The notes below the pieces were generated by a model. The model was not told where the DNA came from. It saw nothing but the letters and a program-made list of their open reading frames with translations, and did not search any database. This document shows, in pieces, positions 10,101 through 21,777 of a DNA stretch of 64,000 nt (positions within the stretch are counted from its first letter, which is position 1; each line of letters opens with the position of its first letter). The DNA comes from Lepidurus packardi (lineage: Eukaryota > Arthropoda > Branchiopoda > Notostraca > Triopsidae). The position numbers and the translations under genes are program-made. The stretch is taken from contig JAKZAN010000007.1 in the NCBI GenBank assembly GCA_023053545.1, positions 4,712,001 through 4,776,000 of the forward strand. Reading direction: 5' to 3'.

Positions 10101-12289
10101 CTAATAACCGAAAATCGGAAATGTGCAATAGAATGCTACGATCAATCGGCGCGTGAAAGAAGCTGGGTTTTTTAAACCAAAGAAGCAAAGCATCGTCTAT
10201 TTTTTTACACTTTCTCACGCACTTGCTTTTTCTAGATTCACTAGACTCACCCTTGTTTATTTCGTAACGATTTTTCGACAATTCTGATTTAATTCCTGAC
10301 TTAATGGCCGCTTCCCTTTGTGACACATCTTTTAAATTTGACTTGTAAGTTTGAATGAGCCGCAACTTCTCTTTTACATTTACATCAACTCTTTTCTTGT
10401 TCGTCGACAGTTTTATATAACCACGCGTCTAAAACATAAATAACACTGCGACTTTCCTGTACATCTGCTGTACATTAATATATAAAATAATAAATTAAAA
10501 ATAACAGATAATAAATTTAACAAAATATTTCATAAACAATCTATATAATAATACCCTAAACGAAAAAAGGAAGCACAAGTAACAGGAAATAAACCCTAAT
10601 TACTTGAATATGGTTAGGTAAGCCGGTCGAGTCCATTCTGCTTGCTACGTTGACTGTGTTGCCCCAAATGTCATATTGGGGCTTTTTGCTGCCAATCACT
10701 CCGGCCACAACAGGGCCAATATTCATGCCTGTTAAATGACATTTATTATATGTTTACTATATTTCGTCCAACATGTTGTGCTGAAATCTCCCCGTTATGG
10801 TTAAGCAAACTTACCAACTTTCATGGTAAAGTTGTTGTAGGAATTTTCGTTGATCACTTGCAGCTTTTCTCGAAGGGCAAATACAAACTCAACTAACATG
10901 GTAGTATAGTAAATAGCGGAGCGTTCATCATCATCAGCAATCCGCTGTTCGGGCATCAAACCGACAGCCGCCATGTAACTCGACCCTACCGTCTTAATTT
11001 TGTCAATGGCCGAAAATCGCTCTTCTCCGAGAAGCTATAACCAACGCATTTATTTTATAGGGGTTGGCAGAACTATTATAGAAGCTAACCTCGTCGAAGT
11101 CTGCGATGATCTCGTTTAGTAAACGAAGGCATTCGACACCTTGATTATTGCCATCCAATTCGGTGTAGAATTCATGAAAATTAGGAATCGAGGCGAAAAC
11201 AACTCCGACGCGAGAGTAGCTCTGATGGTACAGCTCCTATTCAAGTCACACCCATAAATAACCGGGTATATCCGTACCTTAATACCACAAACTCACCATA
11301 TTATTGCGGAACTGATTGTCCAGAAAATGTGTTGCCACATGAGCAGGTAACAAATTAAACAGAATTCTACGATTGCTTTGCTGCAATGCATCCATTTCGT
11401 ATTTCTCTTCTTTAGCCTAGTAATACCCCATTAACATACTATAAAATTTACACAGAAATTGTCTAATGTTTAGCTAAGTACCTGCGATTGCCACAAGAAA
11501 TCCAATCTGGCCGTCCATTCCACTTGTCTCCCGTGCAATAAAATGGCGAATAAAAATAGCAGGATGTAAAGTGTCCCCAAGGCTGTTAAAGGAACCACGG
11601 CTCTAAAAAAAAAAATCTTCTTTAGAAAGACAAAAAGCATCCGGAATGAATATGGAAGCTATAGTCACCTAACGCGGGAGTCGTAGCAATCGAAAACGGC
11701 TCGATGCGACAAGTGGAAGAGCAGCAAGTACACGGTCGCCATGAGCATCAATAAAAACCCTTTGACGGCAATGGGCAATCTGAGGAAAATAGCCACTCCC
11801 AGGAACCCTAATACTGCTGACAATATGACATAATGGGGCAAAGGACAGGCTCGATGATCTTGAATCAGAGGGGTAGATAGAGAAACATTGCTGGGGAAAG
11901 CTGTGCACGTGGCTTCTGGACGGCAGGTGAACTGGAAAGACACATATTTTTTTTTTACATTTTTTTTTATAGAGAATGCTAGGTTTAGTGAATCAAGACT
12001 CCCCCCTTACCACATTGACTTGAGCGACGGCCCCCATGAGAACGATGGAAAAGACGGTGATGGCTAACCGTAACGAAAAGGATCGAGAGACATCCCAAGC
12101 TAGCCATCGCAGTCGAGCTGCAAGCATGAGCATGAGCAGAACGGCCGTCCATATAAAAGCTGTCAGGAATAACAGCAGGAGGATCAAGGTCCGCGGCAAG
12201 ATTGATAACTGAAGCCCGCCTAACAAGACCAGCAGCACCAGATTGCACGCCAAAGAGCTTCCAAACCCGACATCACACTCGTTTTGATA

Positions 12290-12332
<43 letters not shown>

Positions 12333-15300
12333 ATAAAAATAAAAATACAAAAAATTAATGTATGTATTAAATAAAGCACCTGTCGTTCTTTAGCAGAGTC
12401 GCGAAAGCATAACGTCAAAGCATGTACGTGCTTGGACTTTTCTTGTCCTACAGAGCGGGCTTCAATAGCTTGTGCCAAGTACTTGTTGACGCGATTTGAA
12501 GGCTGGTGCTGGTGGAAACTCGAGTGCCTCTTCTTGAAAGGGCGCTTGAACTTATCCGTTACTTTAGACTTCTTGTGGCACTGGTTGCGGTGATCTGGAC
12601 TCGTCCCGATAAGGCCCAACCCTGTGGGGTTATGGCTGCTGCTCCCGTTGCCTGCGGTGGCCATGTTGGAAAAGGGCACTTCAACGGAATACTTGATGGA
12701 GTGCAACAACTGGACGACCATGTTCGACACGTTGCGAAAAGACAATTTCCGGCGTTGGGATGGTCCGCCCGGCCCCCCTTGACCCAAAGCGCTACGCACC
12801 TGGAGTGTGTTGAACAGCAGAGGCTGGTTTGTAAAGAAAAAAAAATATCCACGGAAACCAAAATATACCCCCCAAAAAGGACGAGAAATGCAGTTAGTTA
12901 CATAAGCTTATACCTAGCCATTTGTGAGTAAAACTAGCATTCTAGACTAACAATTTAAAGCCTTTTCCAGTTAAAATGACATGAGAAATTCAAGTTGACT
13001 TTCGCCCGTAATTGCACGCTTTACGTGAGCACGCGAATCAGGAATGCTGATTCCTAATTCGCTTATATTTCCATTTCGAACAATAATAAAGTAGGAATCT
13101 TTAGAGCAGCGATTCGAAGGTTTCCCCCATGCGAAATTGCCTAAACAAATCTTTCAAAGACCCTCGCTGAAAGACATTTCTCCCACGCCCGCTTGCCGAA
13201 ATGATGGTACCAGTTCCAAATGAAGACTAGGATAGCTTCCTTAAGTCTCCCGAATACCTTAGCTTATTGACGCGAAACAGTCACAGATGTCATCGATGTT
13301 TGTTATTGTTTTGTCCAACAGGATCTCCGGTTTAAAATCCGGGGGTCAAAAATGACACTTGTGTGTCCGATTGTGCAAAACGTTCTCCGGAAACGAATGA
13401 CAAACAGTGACAAACTGGTGTCCTTCGAGTGAAAATTGGCAGTTGGATTGGAAATGAATGAGGTTAGGTTTTAGCTTAGGTTAACGATTCTCAACAACTT
13501 TCATTGATGAGAATCGTAAAAATTTTTACTTTCTTTCACTCCATTAATTGTAAAAAAAAAAATTGTTCGAAAGGTGACACACTAGTGACTAGTGGAACTT
13601 TTGACAGCGGGATACATTAGACCTGTTTGTCACTAAATACAGAGAACGTGTTGGTTTTGACGAAGCTTTGCGTAAGAAAGAAATAGACAGCTAATTGCCG
13701 GTAAAGTTTCTACGCGTGTCTTGATTCTGAAAGTACAACTTGTCACCACAATTTGCTTAGCAGCACAATATCCTAAATCAAGTCCTCGAACTTTCGAAAC
13801 AAGATTTCTCGAAAACGGCTTGTCACGCCAGATTTGAAAGCAATCTAAAACATAAGTTTTTTTTTGTTGGCAGTTAGTGGACAATCAAAGAAAATATTTT
13901 TAGGCGAAGTATTTCTCATAGTAGCAAACTTCATTTGCATATTGCTAATTTAGCGCGCTACCTGTTCGCAAGCACAAGATTAGCGTCAAAGAATTTTTTC
14001 ATGAAATGAACTGGTTTTCTCCAAAGTTGTTATGAATTTCCCGTGCTAACCACCTATACCGAGCTAAGGTATGCGGAAGCCTTACAAAAAGTATCGGAAC
14101 ATGAACTTATTTCCCGGCTTCCGTACAACACATTTCCTGTGAGAACCTGCACAATTATTTTTAGAAGCAAAGATGGTGTAACGCGTGTTTGTGCAAGAGG
14201 GCGGCAATAAAAATATATAGTGCTTTCCGATACTTGAATAACGTATATAAATGGGAAGTCGGGTGTCAAACGTCGTGCGTTTGGACTGTTTTATAGCATA
14301 TAAAGTACCTGACGAAAGTCAACTTGTCCAGCCTCAAAAAGACTATTAACGCTTTACCTTACGTCGACGAGCTGGAGGTATAATAAAGTACGTTTTGATA
14401 TTACGATCACGTAAGTACTGGTTGCGAGTACCACCATGGCCGGGATCCACATCGTATTCGCCGTGTAGACAAGCTAACGTAGCTTGTGTTACGTGCACAC
14501 GCCTTAAAAAAAAAAACCTCTTTCAAGTTAAACTTGCTTTGTGTTTGCCCAAAAGCAAAGGACTAGAAACTAAAGCAGTCATATAATCTTACCCAGCTTC
14601 CCCGCCCGCTTCCATACAGTTGGCGATCGTAACATCATTGGACCACACATCATACTGCCATTTACGCAATCCCAGTACTCCACACAAAACTCGGCCCGTG
14701 TGGATCCCTACTCGCATGTTGAGGCGGACGTCCGTAGCTTCTACCACGGAGCTAAACAATCAATAACTCGGTCAGCTATGTTAAGGTTACGCTTACCAGA
14801 CGAGGGATAAAGAGTAAGACTTACGCTATGGCATCAATCACGTCCAAACCCATTTCGACACAGCAATGGGCGTGGTCTGAGCGTGGCTCAGGTAACCCCG
14901 ACACACAGTAATAGCAATCTCCCAGAATCTTGATCCGCAGACAGTGATTATCCTTCGGGGACACAAAATGTGTTCAAAATAACTCATAACAGTAATCCGA
15001 ACTATTCCATCACTTTATGTGATGGAATAGTTAAGTTTTTAACTATTAGTTTTAACTATAACTGGAATAGTTTTTAACTATTCCATCACTTTACGTGATG
15101 GAATAGCTAAAAATTCTTAAAACTTACACTCGCCAACTGGTCAAATCTGCCAAAAAGCTCATTGAGGAGGCGAACAAGCTCTTGGGCTGTGCACTGCGAC
15201 GCCAATACGGTAAAACCGACGATATCCGCGAATAAAATACTACATGGCGAACAACAATATTTGTATTAGAATAATAATAAATCGTGTTAATTAAGATTTC

Positions 15301-18300
15301 CTTTGACGGTAGCAGATTTAGACGTCTTTACCTGACGTTTTCATGTTTCTGAATATAAATCTTATGGAATTGACCTTCCACAGGGGACATAAGATCTGCT
15401 TTCATCTCAATCGCCACGTGCTGGGGGAGCACGCTCAGCAAGAGCTTCTCCTGCAATTACAAACCCCTCTTCCCTTTAGAAACTGACCACATAACCAGGG
15501 TATATGACTCTCTCGACGTAACGTTACCAGTTTTTCATTTTCATCTTCAATCTCAAGTCTGGCTCCGATGCAATTCCGCGTGTCCAGAAAGGCCTTTCGT
15601 TGCGCGCTCTCCATCACGGTGTGCAGAAACAAACCCACCATGTTTACAGCCAGGAGAACCAAAACATTTCCAATAATCTTGGCATAAAAAAAAAGATATT
15701 AGATCTAAGCTACAACATACTTTCGGCGCCTTGCTACTTGTTATAAGTAAAGTTAAAAAAAAAAAAAAACTGATGCAAATGATTCGCAAAGCCCCGCACC
15801 TTTTTTTTATAACAGAACGCTAAAAGCCTCCTCGGAAACAAACGGAAAAACTCGAATAAAAATGTAAAAAAATAAACGGCAAATAAACGGAAATGAATTC
15901 TGAAGGGCGGGAAAACATGCCTTTCAAGAGTGAGGGTCACTGCATCCTGAAAGAGCAACAAAAGCTCACCTGATGCCAAATCAATGCTTGGAACGCCGAC
16001 GACGATAGAGGCATAAAAGCCACTGTGGCTAGATGCACGCAACCCGTCAGGAAACCGGACAATCCGGCGGCCCAAGTCGGTAAAGGCAACAATGCATACA
16101 TGACAAAGGTGACAAAGACAATTTCCCACAACCCTTCAGCACCGGACCATTTTTGAGCCATGTTTTCTTTCTTATTGGGTAGAAGTGGTAACGGTATGGG
16201 TGTGGTAGAGGACTTCCACTTTTCCTTTTTATTAGACTTCGCACCTTTGCCTCCACGCTCGCTACGTGAGGGGTTCTCCCAATTCGCACCGCGGCCGTAG
16301 ACATCATTCGGATTAAGTTGGGGCTGCTGATGGATTGACGGGTCTGATGATGATAACCAGACACCTCCACTTTCTCCCATTGCGTCTTTGTTGGCGGAAT
16401 AGCTCCTGAAGAGGGGCAAGGGTAAGCAAACGACGCACAGGAGCACGCAAACGGCTAGCAAGATGTAGGCAAGCCAGACCAGATATCCATCTTGCATTTT
16501 CTGAGATAGCAGGAACGTCAAAACTCCAATACATACGACGGTCTGGAGCAATAGATAGACAGACTGGACGCTAATAGTCCCCGAAGAATACCACAATACC
16601 AAGAAAGACAGTACGGCACCCAAAATCAAGAGGAGACACGAGGAACTGATGACGGAATTCTGTAAGATAAAAATTGATCAGAATAAATAGAAAACTGTGT
16701 TAATACATTTTACATGAATCAAAAGCACAGTCGCCCACGGAAACTAAAAGTTGCACCAAACTCTGCACACAACCCTAGTTTCCTTTTCTTTGCTTTACGA
16801 TTCCTGTTTCTCGAGATAAACGACACAAAATAATGGTTTTTTCATAGATACAGTAAATAAAAAAAGATAGACGACACTAGCTCCGATTGAAAACGTGCGA
16901 TAGAAGCTGAGGTAGAGAATGAATCACGTGCACGTCAGTCTAAATTCTTCGCTCGAACTCTTCGACTTAGGAGACACGTGTGCAAATCAAAACATTAACT
17001 TTGTATTAGAAAATAACGCAAAAAATTTTGATTCTAGGAAAAATTGTTTTTCTATCATACGTTACGTGAGAATTAATCTATAAAGAATTATCTATTAAAT
17101 CTATCACGCTTAAATCTATTACAGTAGTTGCAGCTTATTGTGATCTGTGGTTATAAGAATCAGCCGCTTTATGGAATCAAATTTAAAGGACCAATTCAAA
17201 ATGGTAAAATTAATTGCATTTTAATCCGCTATTAGAATCACACTTTCGGATATTAGAATCAATTTATAAAGAATCTTCACACGTACAGTAACAAAACTGC
17301 TGTACTGATTGCTACATGGACTTTGCATATTGACCAATGACATGGCTTTTACGTCGTTTTGACCAACTTTGGCCTACCACTAGACTTAGAGAGAAATCTC
17401 TTCTAAACTTCCCGGTCAATTAAATGAGCAGGTTATTCAATTGAATGACCGGTTTCTTTAATTGACTGGGAAAATTATAAGGGATGTCGTGTTGAGAATC
17501 CTACCTAAACCTAGGAGTAGGGTTCAAAGGCGCAGTGTTAATTATGATTTAGACGTGTGGTTATATAAAAACGGCGACGAACACGAAAAGAGTTGATTTA
17601 AATGTAAAAGGGAAGTTGCGGCTAATTGAAATACATGACAAGTTAATTTTTAAAAAAATGCCAGAAAGGGCAGCGGTCGCTAAGTTAGGAATTCCTTAGT
17701 CATCTCTATAATCATTGTTGAAAAATCGTTACGAAATACACCATAGTGAATGTATAGTGAATCTAGGAAAGGAACGTGTGGGAAAGTGTCAAAAAGTAAA
17801 CGATGCTTTACTTCTTTGTTTAAACAAGTCAGCTCGTTTCCCCCGCCGATTTACCGTAGCATTCTATTGCATATTTCATATTTTCAGTTATTAAAATCTC
17901 CGGTTAATAGAATCAATATTCACTTGAAAACGTGATCACAACATGCGGCATTTACTGTATTAATTTTGTCTTGGAAAATAATGCAAAAATTTTAGAAAAA
18001 TTGCCTCTCCATCATACGTTAGGTCAGATTACTCTACTAAAGAAAGAATCTAAAGAATAAGGATCACGTGACTTTTGACATCATGGACTTACGACGGTAC
18101 CCGAGAGCTCCGTTTACTGTTTGGAGCATGGAAATAAAACAGTAACCATGTCCAAAAAAAAAAAAGAAAGTAAACCACGCTATGACGTCACGACAAACCA
18201 TCAACATGTGATTTTTGGTGAGCACAGCCCGTTGAATTGAAAATAAAAATAAGGGGCTCTCGAATAACCCATTACAAAAATAAAATATTGCTTCGCACAC

Positions 18301-19264
18301 GAGTGCTTGTTTGGAAGTCACAACCTCCTTAAATTTATGATAGTTGGTTCCACACATAGTGTAAATCCGGTCCTCGTTTCATGAGTTCATATCATTAAAG
18401 TTCTTGGTTATCCGCTCGGCTGAACTAGTTAACAAGATAGGGATTTTTTCGTTACTTATTTAAATGACTTGTATGATTTCTGAAAACAATTTCTGGGAAC
18501 AAGGATTTTCGGGAAAAAGTCTTTGAGCCGATACACTTTTCTTTCTATCTTTTGTTTTTGTAATGAAATTTCGCCACGGGGCTTACCGACAAAACTCAAT
18601 AAACAAGGGTCAGGTTTTTACCCTAAAATAACAAAATCCCTGCAAGCAAAGCAGCTGTCCATATTGAAAAAACCCTCTAAAAACTAACAATAGTACAAAA
18701 TGAAAAAGGCCAGGAAAAAGGAAATTGCTTTTCTTAATTTTTGTTCCGTTACATTTACGTCGCTACCAATGTTTGCTATTTTCTCATCTATTTACACTCG
18801 CTGGGTCAGTCATCACATTTATGACAACACATTCCAAATAAGCCATGTCCTTTTGGGCAAACCTCCATCCCCACACGTTATTTTTAGCAATTTGCCAAAA
18901 CGTAAAATTCGCCAAACGAGCTCATGGATTGACTAGATTGAGCCAAGGACGCAAATAAACACCAAACAATCCACGTGCAAAGTCACGCGTAGTCACTGGT
19001 CGATGGCAGCTATCAATTAACCTACTCTACTTTCGACTTAAACAAGAAACTATTTTTTTTTCTTTTTAATATTTTTTTCCGAAGTATTTTCGTGACCTGC
19101 AGAAATCAGACAAATATGGACATCCAAATAGCTACCTGCTGCAGTCGGCAACTGTAACGTTGATACAGGGATTCCAATTCCTCGTTAGCAAAGCGATGGG
19201 GTTGCAAAAGCCGTGCAAACGTCACTTTCCGGTGCGAAGGCATCACTTTGACACGGTGATCCAT
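7176..19264 (-). CDS. rut: Ca2+/calmodulin-type membrane adenylyl cyclase (rutabaga/ADCY1)
   Basis: It makes cAMP from ATP at the plasma membrane. Exons, in order: 19264-19136, 16659-15970, 15677-15528, 15450-15332, 15239-15128, 14952-14825, 14751-14593, 14502-14358, 12799-12380, 12289-12011, 11931-11669, 11602-11482, 11416-11297, 11236-11090, 11034-10815, 10728-10604, 9926-9743, 9676-7176. Total 6012 nt, 2003 aa. Visible parts: a short N-terminus, a first set of membrane helices (about 50-300), C1a with both metal Asp residues ([15 protein letters not shown]), C1b with a calmodulin-binding-like segment ([20 protein letters not shown]) followed by VPFSN, a second helix set (685-905), and C2 with [17 protein letters not shown], the catalytic Lys in [11 protein letters not shown], and [16 protein letters not shown]1b and C2 match ADCY1/rutabaga better than other classes. 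The long tail (1171-2003) has a proline-rich start and an acidic patch; rutabaga also has a long tail. The start follows the first ATG before [20 protein letters not shown]. Confidence 0.93.
7529..7594 (-). other. Probable 66-nt in-frame intron inside the last cyclase exon
   Basis: On the minus strand GTAAGATT opens and TTCTTCCAATAG closes a 66-nt segment. It is AT-rich and encodes a hydrophobic stretch ([12 protein letters not shown]) unlike the acidic tail around it. Neighbouring introns are 55-92 nt. Removal keeps the frame and shortens the protein to 1981 residues. Confidence 0.6.
10040..10470 (-). mobile_element. pogo/Tigger-like DNA transposon fragment in a cyclase intron
   Basis: The ends CAGTAGATGC (10040) and, inverted, CAGCAGATG (10470) are flanked by TA, the pogo target site. 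On the minus strand it encodes a CENP-B/Tigger-like N-terminal DNA-binding region: [20 protein letters not shown], then [12 protein letters not shown]. The DDE nuclease domain is missing. It lies between cyclase exons ending at 10604 and starting at 9926. Confidence 0.65.
12292..12329 (-). repeat. 38-nt homopolymer at a splice acceptor
   Basis: An uninterrupted A run on the plus strand is a T run on the gene strand, ending directly at the TAG acceptor of the cyclase exon that starts at 12289. It serves as an extreme polypyrimidine tract and is likely length-variable. Run length may also carry assembly error. Confidence 0.85.
13311..13605. repeat. Dispersed repeat in a cyclase intron, inverted relative to 62735-63017
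   Basis: The sequence matches the reverse complement of 62735-63017 over almost 300 bp. Shared blocks include GGATCTCCGG, AAAACGTTCTCC, GTTGGATTGGAAATGA, TTAGCTTAGGTTAACG and TTTCTTTCACTCCATTA. It contains TTAGG-like units (GAGGTTAGGTTTTAG). No coding capacity is seen. The copy lies in the intron between exons ending at 14358 and starting at 12799. Confidence 0.7.
15001..15106. repeat. Two near-perfect 30-bp palindromes in a cyclase intron
   Basis: Segments 15001-15030 and 15077-15106 each read ACTATTCCATCAC, a short loop, then the inverse arm. The two copies differ mainly in the loop (TTTATG versus TTTACG). Each can form a hairpin, and the two copies can also pair with each other. They occupy most of the intron between exons ending at 15128 and starting at 14952. 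Confidence 0.8.
17122..17957 (+). mobile_element. pogo/Tigger-like element, second copy, in cyclase intron 1
   Basis: The TA-flanked ends CAGTAGTTG (17122) and the inverted CAGTAAATG (17957) resemble the element at 10040-10470. Positions 17550-17957 align with the reverse complement of that copy, including GAAAAATCGTTACGAAATA and GTAGCATTCTATTGCA. The coding part is more decayed, with frame changes, and the left part adds about 400 bp. The two copies lie in opposite orientation inside one gene. Confidence 0.6.
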
Positions 19265-21777
19265 TTTCGATACTCGGCAGCAGCGCGGCGACTTTAGCCC
19301 ACAACGCCGTTACGTATCAATGTTAGAATGCTTTTAATTAACCGAAAATCGCACCCACTAACCAATAGACGATGCTCTAACTCGTGTATAATGCAATTAG
19401 GTATAATGCAATGGCGTAATTCGCAGCCCCACTAAGTAAAAAGATCCAGACTCGGTCGATCTAATGAAACTGCAGAAACGATGGGACTTTGAAAGATGGG
19501 TTGGTTGGATTAAAACGGAAGTTTGCAGGAACCGCACGTCATCTGGTAACAAATGAAAAGAGAGAAACACCATTAATTTTGCTAAGAGTCTCAAATTAGT
19601 TCCTAATATGACACAAGAAACCTTTTAATGTCTGTTTTTTCGCTTTCGGCTCTTTTAAATAAAGTGATATATATTACCCAAAACACACAAAAGAAGAAAA
19701 AAATAGGCCCAAGACCCAAGACAGAAATAAACTTGGCTTCTGACTGATAAACGCTGACAAACAAATTATTAAATCCTAACAGACATCGAAACGCGTATGT
19801 GACGGCATAAAGAAACGGAGCAAATATGAGGGCGGGATGTTGCGAACAATATTAGAAGCCATAAACTTGACGTTTTATGTATTTATGTATTGGACTGGCG
19901 CTTGAGATTTAGAAAGAAAACCTTGGAACGCAATCAACTCTTGCTACGCAGTTAGCCAAAAAATATCGGTGTTTTATTAATGGTAACAAACAGCTTTCCA
20001 TTCTTAACTTGGCCTAAATGCATCTTTTGTTTCTTTTATGTGCCAAAACCACTTCTGAAAAGAAAAGAATGCCGGGAGTTTGTCAATTTTTACGCTCTAC
20101 GTGAGATAATCACTGAACTGAATGAGAAAAAAGCGGGTGTAAAACCCACCAAAAAAGCAATAAGAAAAGTCACTTCTTAATGCCTCTCAAATGAAACGAA
20201 ATCCTAGATACTAAATAACCTCTGGCTCCATAAATACTTGGGGCTTTTACATAAATAGAATGCGAGATGCCCAAGATATATATTTCCCCTCTTCTCAGGT
20301 TGGAGAGAAAAGGCGCATCTCCCTATCAGAGCAAAGATCGATCTGTCACAGCGCATTTGTAGCTGTTGTTTGCTACTGTTGGTACACGCAAAGGCCAGCT
20401 AAGGTCCAGTAGACAGTATTTGAGTTAGTTACTACAATAAAGCTTGCAACTACATACATTTCCCTTGCTTGGGATTTGAAGGGAACTAATGAGACGGAGA
20501 GCGGACATAGGGGACATAGTGACTCGTGACCAGTCGAACATGGGGTAATTCGTAAAGGAACAGAACTTGGCCAGATGAAGGTCTTAACGAATGTGTGCAC
20601 ATTTCAAGTTGGCACATATGCATGCACCTGTTAAAGCACGGTGTTAACTTACAGTCGCGATGTTTAAAAGGAAAGTGACCTACGGGGACGGAAATAGGAC
20701 CACAAGCTGAGGGGAGCGTAACAGCAGGAAGAGATCTCATATAAAAAGATGGTTTGAAAAGACAGACCGTCGGTATGAAGGGTGCTAACGTTGGGGAGAG
20801 GCCAGAGGAAAAGCAATGACGCTAATGAACTCGGCAGATTTCTTTTTCTCGCCGTCGTCAATGTTTGGAAACGCGAAGAAAGAAATGTTATTCTCGATCA
20901 ATAGTATCAGTATGCCGTAATATATAAATAAACTACTAGTAGCCTCTTTCAATGAATTTCCAATATTTGAAATTCATGACGATTAAGATGAGCATGACAC
21001 CCAATCCAATAATGTTTCTTTCTAAGAACGAGCCAGAAAACACTCGAAACGTGTGCCTTTGCTCGACGGAAGGCTTGATAGTGACAATCCCGGGCTGGAT
21101 CTAGGTACTGTAGCGAATCTAGAGCAAGAGACTCGAGGCGAAAAGACACGATAAGTCTGAGAGAAGTTTCATACGCTCAAAAATATTCATGCACTGCAGC
21201 CTAGGGCGCTGAAGGTGGATTGAGTAAGAGCAAAGTACTGAGAGCACGTTAAAGGGCAAACACAAACATAGCAAGGAAAGGCACAGACGACCAAGTAGCG
21301 ATGGCAAATGCTGACGTTAGGTTATAAGTCACCGGTCTTGATCTCCACTCGACTTTCAACCCCAGACACGGATAGCGCTCCTCATAAACCACAGAATCTG
21401 GTACGCGTTTATTGAGCCACACAAATACGATGATAGGATGTGCTGACTTACCGTTAAAGCTATCGCACAAAACATTTCACACAGCCGACACAGGTATGCA
21501 ACTTTACCAACAAAGGAAAACTACACATTGTCAAAGAGCAAATAGGTGGAGGCGTCCTTCTCACGTTCTATCCACAACAAAGCCATAACTCGTCTAACTT
21601 CCGACGAGAGCAGCACATACAAGACCCTAAAAATAGGATTTAGTCAACAGGCCCCATAGTTCAGCTCACAGCCACCTTCACACAAGCAGCACCTACCAAT
21701 GAGGAGGTTTTTCTTGATTTGTTTTTCTTGTTCAAATTTTCTGCGAAAACAAGGTAACAAACCTTATAGAAATACAA
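19265..21777. other. Divergent intergenic region between cyclase and Clp1
   Basis: About 2.5 kb between two genes transcribed away from each other, so it should hold both promoters. I see no recognisable coding exon, RNA gene or clear core-promoter motif. The short frames here have no family signature. Confidence 0.5.

Noticed and set aside
12506-12931. Plus-strand open frame of 141 codons
   Set aside because: It lies opposite the cyclase C1b exon, whose calmodulin-binding-like segment and phases are convincing.
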